The notes beneath the pieces were generated by a model. The model was not told the DNA's origin. It ran no database searches and saw only the letters and a list, made by a program, of their open reading frames with translations. A stretch of DNA of 64,000 nt, taken from contig NZ_NNBK01000009.1 in assembly GCF_002803075.1 (NCBI RefSeq), forward strand, positions 101,704-165,703. Reading direction: 5' to 3'. The DNA is from Streptomyces sp. CB01373. Its GTDB lineage: Bacteria > Actinomycetota > Actinomycetes > Streptomycetales > Streptomycetaceae. The translations under genes were made by a program, and so were the position numbers. How positions within the stretch are numbered: the first letter of the stretch is position 1; each line of letters begins with the position of its first letter. Below, piece by piece: positions 16,250 to 25,324 of the stretch.

Positions 16250-17395
16250 TCACGACCCCGGTTCCCGGCCTCCCGCGCAGAACGCCACCGTCAAATCCCG
16301 CACCAGCAGCTTGCGTTCGTAGTCGTCGAGATCGACAAGACCCCGCGTGGTCAGCCGGGTCACGGTGTCCTCCACCGAGTCCACCACCGAAGTGAGCATG
16401 GTCGCCCGGTGCCGCGCGTCCAGTGCGGCGACGCTGCGCCGGTGCATGGCGGCGGCGACCTCGGGCGCGTACTCGACCCGGACCGGCCGCACCGAGAACA
16501 CCTCGAGACCGACCGGCGCCACCTCCCGCGCCACCAGCCGGGTCAGCGTGTCCGCGGGGGCCGCCCCGCCCCGCGCGGCGCCCGGCGGGTCCACCGGCAC
16601 CCGGGCCAGCGCCGCCTCGACGCACTCGCGCAGATACGTCTCGTGGTCGTCGATCGCGAGCGTGGCCCGCGCGGTGTCCCGCACCCGCCACACCACCAGC
16701 ACCACCACCCGCAGCGCGACCCCGCCCGGATCGGCGGCCGGCATCGGCTCGCTGCGCCAGTGCCGCAGCCTGACGTCGATCGGGCGGCGCGGCATCAGAG
16801 GATTGAGCCACAGCAGCCCGGTGCGCCGGACGGTCCCCCGGTAGCGGCCGAACAGGCCGAGCACCCAGGCCCGCCCGGTCCCGCCCCGGGCCAGTCCGCC
16901 GAAGCCGAACAGGGCGAGCGCTCCCGCCCCGGCGTACGCGGCCCACTGCGGTCCGCCGAGTCCGGCGCCCGCCGGCTCCGGCAGCCGCAGCGCCTGCGCC
17001 GCGACGTCCGGCAGCACCCCGGCCCACCACGAGGTGAGCACACAGCCCGCCGCTCCGCAGGCTCCGGCCAGCACCCCGGCCGCGCCGGGCAGCACGCGCG
17101 CCGGGTGCTCCGCCAGTTCGGGGTCCACCTCCGGCACCGGGCGGGCCGGCGCGGGCACCCGGCGCCCGCGCCCCAGCCGCGGCTGCTCGCCCGTGCCCTT
17201 CCTGCTGCCCACCACCGCGGGCCTGGCCGCCAGCGGGGCCGGACCGGGTTCGTCGCGGAACAGCAGATGGACGGGGATCTCGGTGGTCGACTCGTTCTGG
17301 ATGAGCCGGGGGGCACAGCGGCCCGCCCGGCCGTCCGGTGCCGTCATCGCCTCGCGCCCGTCGGATTCGGGTGTGGGGGACGTGGTCGTACTCAT
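16250..17395 (-). CDS. SPFH/band-7 domain membrane protein
   Basis: A 381-aa stomatin/prohibitin-like protein. An N-terminal disordered, basic-Pro region (1-90) precedes two membrane segments (about 95-120 and 150-168), then an SPFH domain starting near LLWLNPLMPRRPIDVRLRHW and a short helical C-terminus. SPFH proteins form membrane scaffolds; the partner is not evident here. GGAGGCAGGT precedes the ATG. It is upstream of, and co-directional with, the LPMO gene, but the dre promoter lies between them. Confidence 0.8.
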   Translation of the reverse strand: MSTTTSPTPESDGREAMTAPDGRAGRCAPRLIQNESTTEIPVHLLFRDEPGPAPLAARPAVVGSRKGTGEQPRLGRGRRVPAPARPVPEVDPELAEHPARVLPGAAGVLAGACGAAGCVLTSWWAGVLPDVAAQALRLPEPAGAGLGGPQWAAYAGAGALALFGFGGLARGGTGRAWVLGLFGRYRGTVRRTGLLWLNPLMPRRPIDVRLRHWRSEPMPAADPGGVALRVVVLVVWRVRDTARATLAIDDHETYLRECVEAALARVPVDPPGAARGGAAPADTLTRLVAREVAPVGLEVFSVRPVRVEYAPEVAAAMHRRSVAALDARHRATMLTSVVDSVEDTVTRLTTRGLVDLDDYERKLLVRDLTVAFCAGGREPGS

Positions 17396-17468
17396 ACCTG
17401 CCTCCAGCCTCCGCGCCAGATGGTTCAGACGTTCGTACGGTGGGTCGGCGGCCCCGCGGGGACCGCGG

Positions 17469-18770
17469 TCATGCGAAGAGCCGGCGCCAGGTGTCCGGCC
17501 CCGGCAGGCCGTCCGCCGCGCCGCCCCGCCACCCCTGGGCGCGCTGGAAGGCCTCGACGGCCCGCCGGTCCGCGTCCGACCAGCGCGGCCCCGGCCCGTT
17601 CCGGTAGAACCGGCCGTACCCCTTCCGCACGAGCTGCCGGCCCAGCTCGGTGACGTAGCGGTTCTCGGCGCCGGGCCGGAACATCTCCCGTCCCGGATAG
17701 CCGGGCACCCCGTGCGAGGCGGGGGCCGCGGCCTTGATGTCCTTGCCCTTCCCGGTCACCAGCAGCCGCCACGTCCCCGGCCCCGGCAGCCCGTTCGCGG
17801 CCGCCCCGGTCCAGCCCTGGGCCCGCTGGAAGGCCCGGGTGGCCCGCCGGTCCGCCTCCGACCAGCGCGAGCCGGGCCCCTTGGCGTAATAGGAGGCGCC
17901 GCCGCGGGCGGCGAGCATCCGGCCGAGGCGGGCGACATGCGGGTTGTCGGCGCCGGGACCGAAGTACGCCGCTCCCGGGTACGGCGCGGAAGAGGGCGCG
18001 GCGGGGGCGGCCAGGTCCCGGGTCAGGCCCTTGTAGCGGTAGGGGACGTACCGCTTGGAGTTGCTCCAGTAGGCGTACGGGGTGGTGATGCGGCGGGTGT
18101 GCGGCGGCACCTGCTCGTAGGCGGTGTACGAGATGTGCCGCGGGTCCTTCCAGCCGCCGAAGAGCACCACGTGCGAGCCCTTCTGGGGGTTGTCGGGGTT
18201 GTGGAAGAGCAGGATGTCGCCGGGCTGGAGCTGGTCCTTGGTGATCCGCACCGCGTACTGGCCGAGGCTGCCCGTCCACTCGTTGCGCGGCAGGTTCCAG
18301 GCCATCGAGACGTAGCCCGAGCAGTCCTGGCGGTATCCGTCGCGCCAGAAGCGGCTCATGCTGTACGGCACCCGGGCGTCCAGCCACTTCTTGGCCCGGC
18401 CGACGATCAGCGACCGGGTGGTGGCGCCGATCGCGAGCGGCTCCCCCTCCTTGACCGGCCGGTTCGGCCCGTCCGGCCCGAACAGCGCGCTCACGCCGCC
18501 CTGCGGGGTCCCGGACTCGCCGCCCGGGGGCTGGTCGGCCCGCGGGGCGGACGGCCGGCCCGCGGTATGGGTGGCTGCCGCCGCCGGTACCGCCTGGCCC
18601 GCGCCGAGGGCCGCGGCGGTGACGGCCGCCACGACCAGCGCCCGGTGCGCGGCGGCCGGACGGGCCGGGGTGCGGCCGGACGGGGAGCGGAAGAGGCCGC
18701 GTCCGCGCACGCACCCGGGGCAGTCGCAGTCGCTCGCGGGATCGATGTCCTCGAACACCGGAGACCTCAT
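17469..18770 (-). CDS. secreted NlpC/P60-like protein with two C-terminal peptidoglycan-binding repeats
   Basis: A 433-aa predicted cell-wall protein. After a Cys-rich N-terminal patch (CDCPGC) comes a hydrophobic export segment ending in AAAATHTAG. The central domain has QDCSGYVSMAW with the likely catalytic Cys and a SHVVLFGGW His, as in NlpC/P60-like amidase folds. The C-terminal part holds two tandem copies of a ~70-residue repeat, each ending WR-LPGPxTWR-type and containing RWS(E/D)ADRRA..AFQRAQGW. The ATG at 18770 has AGGA upstream; the open frame runs 20 codons further. It lies next to the cslA locus, as SCO2835 does in S. coelicolor (recalled). Confidence 0.8.
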   Translation of the reverse strand: MRSPVFEDIDPASDCDCPGCVRGRGLFRSPSGRTPARPAAAHRALVVAAVTAAALGAGQAVPAAAATHTAGRPSAPRADQPPGGESGTPQGGVSALFGPDGPNRPVKEGEPLAIGATTRSLIVGRAKKWLDARVPYSMSRFWRDGYRQDCSGYVSMAWNLPRNEWTGSLGQYAVRITKDQLQPGDILLFHNPDNPQKGSHVVLFGGWKDPRHISYTAYEQVPPHTRRITTPYAYWSNSKRYVPYRYKGLTRDLAAPAAPSSAPYPGAAYFGPGADNPHVARLGRMLAARGGASYYAKGPGSRWSEADRRATRAFQRAQGWTGAAANGLPGPGTWRLLVTGKGKDIKAAAPASHGVPGYPGREMFRPGAENRYVTELGRQLVRKGYGRFYRNGPGPRWSDADRRAVEAFQRAQGWRGGAADGLPGPDTWRRLFA

Positions 18771-18956
18771 GCGATCTTCCTCACAGTCAATAGGTGTATA
18801 TCCCGATCTGTGCACGTTGATCATTGCCACAACTGTCCACCGGGCGCGAACATTGACGGTCCGAATGATGTACAGGGCGGCCCGGCCGGCCCCGGGGGCC
18901 GGACACAGGTGGTCGGGAGGCCCCCGCAGGTCATGTAAAGTGAACGATGTCAGTAG

Positions 18957-19030
18957 GCGCCGCTAGCTCAGTTGGTTAGAGCAGCTGACTCTTAATCAGC
19001 GGGTCCGGGGTTCGAGTCCCTGGCGGCGCA
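18957..19030 (+). tRNA. tRNA-Lys (anticodon CTT), copy 2
   Basis: A 74-nt gene identical base for base to copy 1. Here the next three bases are CCA (19031-19033), so the mature 3' end is encoded. A -10-like TAAAGT lies about 18 bp upstream. A strong terminator follows within 10 bp. Confidence 0.97.
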
Positions 19031-19038
19031 CCACGACA

Positions 19039-19081
19039 AAGGCGAGCCCGGTCCCACAGGACCGGGCTCGCCTTCGCGTTT
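19039..19081 (+). terminator. factor-independent terminator after tRNA-Lys 2
   Basis: A 14-bp perfect stem (GGCGAGCCCGGTCC and its complement) with a CACA loop, then TTCGCGTTTT. It ends the tRNA unit. Confidence 0.88.
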
Positions 19082-19219
19082 TGGCGGCCGAACCCCCTCG
19101 ACGCACGTTCTTCCCGCAATGCGCGCGTATGGCCGGTAAACTCCGAGTTTCGCGTCTTGCGATCATGCTGAGCACCGTAGAACCCTGGATGTCGAACTGC
19201 CGCCTCTTTGGCGGCACTT

Positions 19220-19254
19220 GGGGGGTGTGAGGGATGTTGGGGGGTGTTGGGGGG
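19220..19254 (+). promoter_or_regulatory. G-quadruplex-forming motif
   Basis: Four G tracts (6, 3, 6 and 6 long) separated by TGTGA, ATGTT and TGTT meet the G3+N1-7 quadruplex rule on the coding strand, about 230 bp before cslA. A regulatory role is inferred only. Confidence 0.5.
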
Positions 19255-19262
19255 TTGTAGGA

Positions 19263-19337
19263 GCCGGTTGTCCGGCGGCGCGGTGAGCCGTGACTCCCGC
19301 GCGCCGACGGCTGCCATGCGGCGGCCGGACAACCGGC
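19263..19337. repeat. 14-bp inverted repeat pair upstream of cslA
   Basis: GCCGGTTGTCCGGC at 19263 and its exact complement GCCGGACAACCGGC at 19324, with a 47-bp spacer. This could be a looping operator or an RNA stem. The flanks (CGGCGG/CCGCC-like) add partial pairing. Confidence 0.6.
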
Positions 19338-19482
19338 GGGCCGCGATGCCTGTCTCCGGGGTGGGACCGACGACCAGGTGATCCGCGGCCGGCACGCACA
19401 CGTCCGTCACGGGCCGAGGGGGGCCTCGAACGGGCGAAGGAACCGACGAACACGCGCTCGCATGCGTGTGGGGGGATGAGTC

Positions 19483-21507
19483 ATGACGTCGACGCCGACG
19501 GGCGCCCGGCACGAATCCGATCCTTCTGAGACGACCCGGCTGAGAGTGCCGGGACACCGCACCGGCACCACGGGGACCTTCCGCAGAATCAAGAAGTCCC
19601 TGCCGAAGTACGACTACGAGCACTACAGCCGGCTCGCCGGCCCTCTCACCGAGCCCGACCCGGACAAGCCGTACACGGTGCAGTACCGCTCGCTGATCTC
19701 GCAGGAGCCGCACCGCGTCCGGGTCGCGCTGATGCTCGCGGCCGCGCCGCTGCTGTCGCTGGTCCTGCTGGCCTGGCTGCTCCAGCCGGCGCACTGGACC
19801 GTACGCGACTACCCGGCCTACGACTTCCTGCCGGCGCTCGACATGGTGATGCTGGTCTCGATCGGCCTGATCGAGTTCTTCCGCTGCATGAACGTGCTGT
19901 CCAACGCGCACGCCACCCTGGTCGCCCGCGACCCGGTCCCGGTGGTGCCGCAGAGCGGCACGCGGGTCGCGTTCCTGACCTCCTTCGTGCCCGGCAAGGA
20001 ACCGCTGGAGATGGTGACCAGGACCCTGGAGGCCGCCGTACTGCTGCGCCACCGGGGCCTGCTGCACATCTGGCTGCTCGACGAGGGCGACGACCCGGAG
20101 GTGAAGGAGGTCTGCGCGCGCCTGGGCGTGCACCACTTCAGCCGCAAGGGCGTCGAGCGCTGGAACCAGGCCAAGGGCCCGCACCGCGCCAAGACCAAGC
20201 ACGGCAACTACAACGCCTGGCTCCAGGCGCACGGCGACGAGTACGACTTCTTCGCCTCCGTCGACACCGACCACGTGCCGCTGCCCAACTACCTGGAGCG
20301 GATGCTGGGCTACTTCCGCGACCCGGACGTCGGCTTCGTGATCGGCCCGCAGGTCTACGGCAACTACGACACGTTCGTCACCAAGGCCGCCGAGTCGCAG
20401 CAGTTCCTGTTCCACGCGCTGATCCAGCGGGCCGGCAACCGCTACGGCGCGCCCATGTTCGTCGGCACCTCGAACGCCGTGCGGATCAAGGCGCTCAAGC
20501 AGATCGGCGGACTGTACGACTCGATCACCGAGGACATGGCCACCGGCTTCGAGATGCACCGCGCCAAGAACCCGGCGACCGGCCGCAAGTGGAAGTCGGT
20601 GTACACCCCGGACGTGCTCGCGGTCGGCGAGGGCCCGAACGCCTGGACCGACTTCTTCACCCAGCAGCTGCGCTGGTCGCGGGGCACCTACGAGACGATC
20701 CTCAAGCAGTACTGGAAGGGCTTCGGCACCCTGCCCGCGGGCAAGCTCTTCAACTACACGATGATGATCATCTTCTATCCGATGTCCGCCCTCAACTGGA
20801 TCCTCGCGGCGCTGAGCTGCGCGCTGTTCCTGGGCCTCGGCGCCTCGGGCGTGAACATCGACCCGACCGTGTGGCTGATGCTGTACGGCAACGCCTCCGC
20901 GCTCCAGATCGGCCTGTACGTCTGGAACCGGCGCCACAACGTCTCCCCGCACGAGCCGGAGGGCTCCGGCGGGGTGGCCGGCATGGTGATGTCGGCGCTG
21001 TCGGCGCCGATCTACGCCCGCTCGCTGATGGACGCCGCACTGCGCCGCAAGAGCAAGTTCGTGGTGACCCCGAAGGGCGAGTCGGCGAGCCCCGACACGC
21101 TGTTCGGGACGTTCCGCATCCACTGGTTCTTCATCCTGGTCTTCGGCGGCTCGCTCGTCGCGGGCTTCGTCCTCGGGCACTCCCACCCGGCGATGGTCAC
21201 CTGGGCGATCTTCGCCATGCTCGTCACCGCCACACCGATCTTCGCCTGGCGGTGGACCCTGCGGCAGGAGCGGCGCCGGCAGGCGACCGCGTCCGCCGCG
21301 CCTCAGCCGCCGGCCGCGGTCGCGGCGCACCCGCACCGGGCGCACACACCGGCCCAGGGGACGCCGGTCCCGGCGGCGGAGGTACCGCCGGGGCAGGGAC
21401 CGGGCAACGCGGGCAGGCAGGGGCCGAGTTGGGCCGGAAAGGACGCGGCGACGGGCGAGCACACCATGGAGATCGCCCTCGGTGGACTGGGGGGACGTAA
21501 GGAATGA
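19483..21507 (+). CDS. cslA: cellulose synthase-like glycosyltransferase
   Basis: Membrane processive GT2 enzyme of 674 aa that makes the beta-glucan at hyphal tips in Streptomyces. Two N-terminal membrane segments (about 78-100 and 113-132) are followed by the GT-A core with the aspartates in LLDEGDD and SVDTDH, then TEDMATG and the polymer-binding QQLRWSRG. Three or four further membrane segments and a Pro/Ala-rich cytosolic tail of about 70 residues follow. The ATG is preceded by GGGGGATGAGTC. The stop overlaps the glxA start (ATGA). Gene order with glxA and GH6 matches the S. coelicolor/S. lividans cslA-glxA locus. Confidence 0.94.
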   Translation: MTSTPTGARHESDPSETTRLRVPGHRTGTTGTFRRIKKSLPKYDYEHYSRLAGPLTEPDPDKPYTVQYRSLISQEPHRVRVALMLAAAPLLSLVLLAWLLQPAHWTVRDYPAYDFLPALDMVMLVSIGLIEFFRCMNVLSNAHATLVARDPVPVVPQSGTRVAFLTSFVPGKEPLEMVTRTLEAAVLLRHRGLLHIWLLDEGDDPEVKEVCARLGVHHFSRKGVERWNQAKGPHRAKTKHGNYNAWLQAHGDEYDFFASVDTDHVPLPNYLERMLGYFRDPDVGFVIGPQVYGNYDTFVTKAAESQQFLFHALIQRAGNRYGAPMFVGTSNAVRIKALKQIGGLYDSITEDMATGFEMHRAKNPATGRKWKSVYTPDVLAVGEGPNAWTDFFTQQLRWSRGTYETILKQYWKGFGTLPAGKLFNYTMMIIFYPMSALNWILAALSCALFLGLGASGVNIDPTVWLMLYGNASALQIGLYVWNRRHNVSPHEPEGSGGVAGMVMSALSAPIYARSLMDAALRRKSKFVVTPKGESASPDTLFGTFRIHWFFILVFGGSLVAGFVLGHSHPAMVTWAIFAMLVTATPIFAWRWTLRQERRRQATASAAPQPPAAVAAHPHRAHTPAQGTPVPAAEVPPGQGPGNAGRQGPSWAGKDAATGEHTMEIALGGLGGRKE

Positions 21508-23438
21508 AGGACCAGGCCGGCCTCCGGCGCGCCCGACGGCTCGGGATCGGCGCGGTGGTGGTAGTCGCTCTAGCCGGGATGAACGGGCCGTGGCTCTACC
21601 GCTTCGGCACGGAGCGCTATCACGAGTACAAGATCAACAAGCCGGAGTACAAGGCCGAGAACGGCCACTGGGAGATCGTCGAGTTCCCCGAGGAGTACCG
21701 GCAGAACACCATCCACGCCGTGCTGCTGCACACCGGCAAGGTGCTGATGGTCGCGGGTTCGGGCAACAACAAGAAGAACTTCGACGCGCGGCGGTTCGAC
21801 ACCCGGATCTGGGACCCGGTCAACGGCACGATCAAGAAGGTGCCCACGCCCGAGGACCTGTTCTGCACGGGCCACACCCAGCTCGCCGACGGCAACATCC
21901 TGATCGCCGGCGGCACCAAGCGCTACGAGAAGCTCCAGGGCGACGTCACCAAGGCCGGCGGCCTGATGATCGTCCACAACGAGAACCCGGACAAGCCGAT
22001 CACGCTGCCCGCGGGCACGACGTTCACCGGGAAGGAGAACGGCAGGACGTTCGTCTCCAAGGACCCGGTGCTGGTGCCGCGCGCCAAGAAGAACTTCGAC
22101 AAGGCCGGCCGGTTCCTGGGCAACACCCCGGGCCTGGGCCGCATCTACGTCGAGGCGCAGAAGAGCGGCGCCCGGTACGAGACGGGCAGCCAGGACAACT
22201 ACCGGATCCAGGGGCTGTCCGGCGACGACGAGCGCAACACCTACGGCATCGCGGAGAAGCTCGCCCTGGACAAGAAGGACTTCCAGGGGATCCGGGACGC
22301 CTACGAGTTCGACCCGGCCGCCGAGAAGTACATCAAGGTCGACCCGATGAACGAGGCCCGCTGGTACCCGACGCTCACCACCCTGAGCGACGGGAAGGTC
22401 CTCAGCGTCTCCGGCCTGGACGACATCGGCCAGCTGGTCCCGGGCAAGAACGAGGTCTTCGACCCCGGGACCAAGAAGTGGACGTACACGCCGAAGGTCC
22501 GCCAGTTCCCGACCTACCCGGCGCTGTTCCTCCTGCAGAACGGCAAGCTGTTCTACTCCGGCTCCAACGCGGGGTACGGTCCGGCCGACGTGGGCCGCGA
22601 CCCGGGCGTCTGGGACGTGGACAGCAACGAGTTCACCAAGCTGCCCGGTCTGAGCGACGCGCGGATGATGGAGACCTCCGGCACGGTGCTGCTGCCGCCC
22701 GCGCAGGACGAGCGGTTCATGGTGATCGGCGGCGGCGGGGTGGGCGAGTCCAAGCTGGCCAGCCGGAAGACCCGGATCATCGACCTGAAGTCGAAGAACC
22801 CGCGCTTCACGGACGGCCCGACACTGGAGAAGGGCACTCGCTACCCGCAGACATCGATCCTGCCCGACGACTCCGTCCTGGTCTCCGGCGGCTCGGAGGA
22901 CTACCGGGGCCGGGGCGACTCCAACATCCTCCAGGCCCGGCTCTACGACCCGGCGACCAGCACCTTCAAGCGGGTCGCCGACCCGCTGGTGGGCCGCAAC
23001 TACCACGCCGGCTCGATCCTGCTGCCGGACGGCCGCTTGCTGTTCTTCGGCTCCGACTCGCTCTACGGCGACAGGGCCGACACCAAGCCCGGCACGTTCG
23101 AGCAGCGCGTCGAGATCTACACGCCGCCGTATCTGTACCGGGACGCGCGGCCCTCACTGTCGGGCGGCCCGCAGACCATCGCGCGGGGCGCCTCCGGCAC
23201 GTTCACCTCGCAGCACGCCGGCACGGTCAAGAAGGTCCGGCTGATCCGCCCGAGTGCCTCCACGCATGTGACGGACGTCGACCAGCGCTCGATCGCGCTG
23301 GACTACACCATGTCCGGCGACAAGATCACGGTGACGGTGCCGAAGGGCCGGAACCTGGTGCAGTCGGGGTGGTACATGCTGTTCGCCGACGACGACCAGG
23401 GGACGCCCAGCGAGGCACAGTGGGTGAAGGTCCCGTAG
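21504..23438 (+). CDS. glxA: GlxA radical copper oxidase, galactose-oxidase-like
   Basis: Membrane-anchored mononuclear copper oxidase of 644 aa, required with CslA for tip glycan deposition. An N-terminal signal-anchor (residues 13-26) is followed by a seven-bladed kelch-type propeller and a C-terminal E-set domain. Cys121 (DLFCTGH) and the Tyr of ARWYPT near 288 are the expected thioether cross-link pair, with Trp just before that Tyr as in GlxA rather than in galactose oxidase. Copper ligands appear in GRNYHAG and THVTD. Translationally coupled to cslA. A bidirectional terminator follows. Confidence 0.93.
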   Translation: MKDQAGLRRARRLGIGAVVVVALAGMNGPWLYRFGTERYHEYKINKPEYKAENGHWEIVEFPEEYRQNTIHAVLLHTGKVLMVAGSGNNKKNFDARRFDTRIWDPVNGTIKKVPTPEDLFCTGHTQLADGNILIAGGTKRYEKLQGDVTKAGGLMIVHNENPDKPITLPAGTTFTGKENGRTFVSKDPVLVPRAKKNFDKAGRFLGNTPGLGRIYVEAQKSGARYETGSQDNYRIQGLSGDDERNTYGIAEKLALDKKDFQGIRDAYEFDPAAEKYIKVDPMNEARWYPTLTTLSDGKVLSVSGLDDIGQLVPGKNEVFDPGTKKWTYTPKVRQFPTYPALFLLQNGKLFYSGSNAGYGPADVGRDPGVWDVDSNEFTKLPGLSDARMMETSGTVLLPPAQDERFMVIGGGGVGESKLASRKTRIIDLKSKNPRFTDGPTLEKGTRYPQTSILPDDSVLVSGGSEDYRGRGDSNILQARLYDPATSTFKRVADPLVGRNYHAGSILLPDGRLLFFGSDSLYGDRADTKPGTFEQRVEIYTPPYLYRDARPSLSGGPQTIARGASGTFTSQHAGTVKKVRLIRPSASTHVTDVDQRSIALDYTMSGDKITVTVPKGRNLVQSGWYMLFADDDQGTPSEAQWVKVP

Positions 23439-23471
23439 CCCCGCACACAGTCCGGTAGCCCGGCAGGCAAA

Positions 23472-23502
23472 GGGGGCGCCCTCCGTTTCGGAGGGCGCCC
23501 CC
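23472..23502. terminator. bidirectional terminator between glxA and the GH6 gene
   Basis: A 14-bp perfect GC stem (GGGGGCGCCCTCCG and its complement) with a TTT loop lies between the two convergent stop codons. No long U tract on either side. Confidence 0.8.
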
Positions 23503-23521
23503 AAGTCATGTATTCACGCCG

Positions 23522-24550
23522 CTACTTGCCGGCCCTCGCCAGCTTCAGGGCGTAGTCGGCCCACCAGTCCCCCGCCTTCGGGCCGCCCTTGCAGGTGCCG
23601 TCGGACTCGCCTGGCCGCTTGACCCACAGATACGCGTCGGCAAGCGGGTCGTCCGTGCTGGTCGTGGGCGTCTCGCCGAGAGCCCGCCCCGGCGGGTTGC
23701 ACCAGCGTTCGCCCGGATCCCCGCCGTCGTAGGGGCCGTTGCCGTTGCGGCTGGTGTCGACGACGAAGTGCGTGCCGCCGAGCCTGGCGGACAGTTGCCT
23801 GCCGTAGGCGAGGGAGTCCTGGGTGGGGTAGAAGTTGGAGACGTTGACCGCGAAGCCGTCGGCCCGGTCCACGCCCGCGCGGCGCAGCGGCTCGAAGATC
23901 TGGTCCGGGTGGCCCCAGCCCGCGTTGCCCGCGTCCACGTACACCTTGGTGTTCTTCAGGGACTTGAGCCGTTCGACCGCGCCCTTGAGCAGGTCGTAGC
24001 GCTCGTCCTGGAACTCCTCAGGGGTGCAGCCGTCCACCAGGTGCAGCAGGGCGTCCGGCTCCAGGACCACCGTGGCCGGGCGGTCGCCGATACCCCGCGC
24101 CACGCCGTCCACCCAGGCGCGGTAGGTGTCCCCGTCGGCGGCGCCGCCCTGCGAGTACTGGCCGCAGTCGCGGTGCGGGATGTTGTAGAGGACGAGCAGC
24201 GCGGTGCGGCCCGCCTTGTCGGCGGCCTCGGTGAAACCGCGGGCCTCCGGCTCGGGGTTCTCCGGGCCGATCCACTCGCCGGTCGGCTGCCCGGCGATCT
24301 TCCGGATCTGCTCGGCCTCGGCCTTCTTCCCGGACTTGAGGTAGACGGCGACCTGACGGGCCGCGCCGCTGTCCGGGTTGACCCAGAACGGGTCGGCCTC
24401 CCTGGGCTGTTGGGTGATTGCGGCGCCGTCGTCCTTGTCATCGCCCCCGGAGGCGCACCCGGCGGCCAGCAGTGCCGCCCCCAGCACCGCCACGGACGCC
24501 CGGACCCCCGCCGCACGGGCACACGAGAGGGCCCCCCTCATGCCGTACAT
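23522..24550 (-). CDS. cslZ: GH6 endoglucanase lipoprotein (CslZ-type)
   Basis: Glycoside hydrolase family 6 enzyme of 342 aa, inverting beta-1,4-glucanase. The N-terminus MYGMRGALSC leads to a hydrophobic stretch ending in lipobox LLAAGC, so it is a membrane-tethered lipoprotein. GH6 marks: catalytic acid region VVLEPDALLHL, CGQYSQGG, VYVDAGNAGWGHP and the DTSRNGNGP block with the base region. I chose the ATG at 24550 with GGGGGA upstream; the frame extends 14 codons more. Convergent with glxA, probably trimming or releasing the CslA product, as proposed for the SCO2838 homologue. Confidence 0.85.
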   Translation of the reverse strand: MYGMRGALSCARAAGVRASVAVLGAALLAAGCASGGDDKDDGAAITQQPREADPFWVNPDSGAARQVAVYLKSGKKAEAEQIRKIAGQPTGEWIGPENPEPEARGFTEAADKAGRTALLVLYNIPHRDCGQYSQGGAADGDTYRAWVDGVARGIGDRPATVVLEPDALLHLVDGCTPEEFQDERYDLLKGAVERLKSLKNTKVYVDAGNAGWGHPDQIFEPLRRAGVDRADGFAVNVSNFYPTQDSLAYGRQLSARLGGTHFVVDTSRNGNGPYDGGDPGERWCNPPGRALGETPTTSTDDPLADAYLWVKRPGESDGTCKGGPKAGDWWADYALKLARAGK

Positions 24551-24633
24551 GCCATCCCCCTTGGTGCACTCGGCCGGTTCCCATGCTGTCACAGCTCACA
24601 GATCGTCCGAGGGCTCTCGACGGGCACGAGGGC

Positions 24634-25311
24634 TCATTGACCGGCGCCCGTGAGGTGCGCCGACACGACCACGTGCGCCGTGCAGCCGCCGCTCTCCCGG
24701 TCGGCGGTGGCGCCGCAGCCGATCAGCCACAGCTCGGCGCGGCCCTGCTGCCGTGCTCCGGACGCCTGCCGGACGTCGAGACCGTCGCGGGGCAGGACCT
24801 CGACGTCGTCGACGGTGAAGTCGGCGACGCTGCCGTCGTCGCGGACCACCCGGACCGCCTCGCCGGGACGCAGCGAGCCGATCCGGTCGAACGCCCCGGT
24901 CCCGTTTCCGGCGCCGAGGTCGCCCACCAGCAGCGCGGTCCCGGACGCGCCCGGTTTCACTCCGGCGCCGTACCAGCCGACCGTGCCGGACCGGTCCGCC
25001 GGCGGCGGTTCGACGGCGCCCCGCGCGTCCAGGCCGCGGGCCACCACGGGTGCCCGTACTCCCAGGCCGGGAATGTCCAGGCGCCGCGGCGGGGCGTCGG
25101 CCGGCGGGTCGGCCGCCGCGGGCGGCCGGTCCGCGGAAGGCCGGCCGGCCGCGGCCATGTCCCCGGTCGCCGACGGGGCCAGGGACTCCCGTACGTCGGC
25201 CAGATCGCGTCCCCACAGCCACAGCCCGAGCAGCAGCACCACCCAGGCCAGGCCGGCCAGGAGGCGCCCGGTGCAGCGGGAGCGGGTGCGGGTGCCGTCG
25301 TGGTCGGACAT
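24634..25311 (-). CDS. class F-like sortase lacking the catalytic His
   Basis: Sortase-fold protein of 225 aa with an N-terminal signal-anchor (LLAGLAWVVLLLGLWLWG), a Pro/Ala linker and a C-terminal sortase barrel beginning LDIPGLGVRAPV. The Cys region is present as LWLIGCGA. Where sortases have GHVD, this one reads VGDLGAGNGTGAF, with Asp in place of the catalytic His. It may be an inactive or re-purposed transpeptidase. It starts 13 bp after the stop of the surface-protein gene upstream, hence an operon. The fold is clear; activity is doubtful. Confidence 0.75.
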   Translation of the reverse strand: MSDHDGTRTRSRCTGRLLAGLAWVVLLLGLWLWGRDLADVRESLAPSATGDMAAAGRPSADRPPAAADPPADAPPRRLDIPGLGVRAPVVARGLDARGAVEPPPADRSGTVGWYGAGVKPGASGTALLVGDLGAGNGTGAFDRIGSLRPGEAVRVVRDDGSVADFTVDDVEVLPRDGLDVRQASGARQQGRAELWLIGCGATADRESGGCTAHVVVSAHLTGAGQ

Positions 25312-25324
25312 GACGGTCCCGCCC

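Larger units (their letters stand above)
19083..19482. other. cslA upstream region
   Basis: About 400 bp without a convincing gene. It holds a run of G tracts and a 14-bp spaced inverted repeat (both listed separately), and must contain the cslA-glxA promoter. I found no clear -35/-10 pair. Confidence 0.6.

Noticed and set aside
18771-18956. c-di-AMP (ydaO) riboswitch before the NlpC/P60-like gene
   Set aside because: Such genes often have one in actinobacteria, but the conserved ydaO blocks are not present in this short AT-richer leader.
14848-19030. Integrated element between the two tRNA-Lys genes
   Set aside because: No integrase, excisionase or phage genes; the enclosed LPMO and cell-wall genes look like core chromosome. 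The tRNAs are full genes, not partial att repeats.
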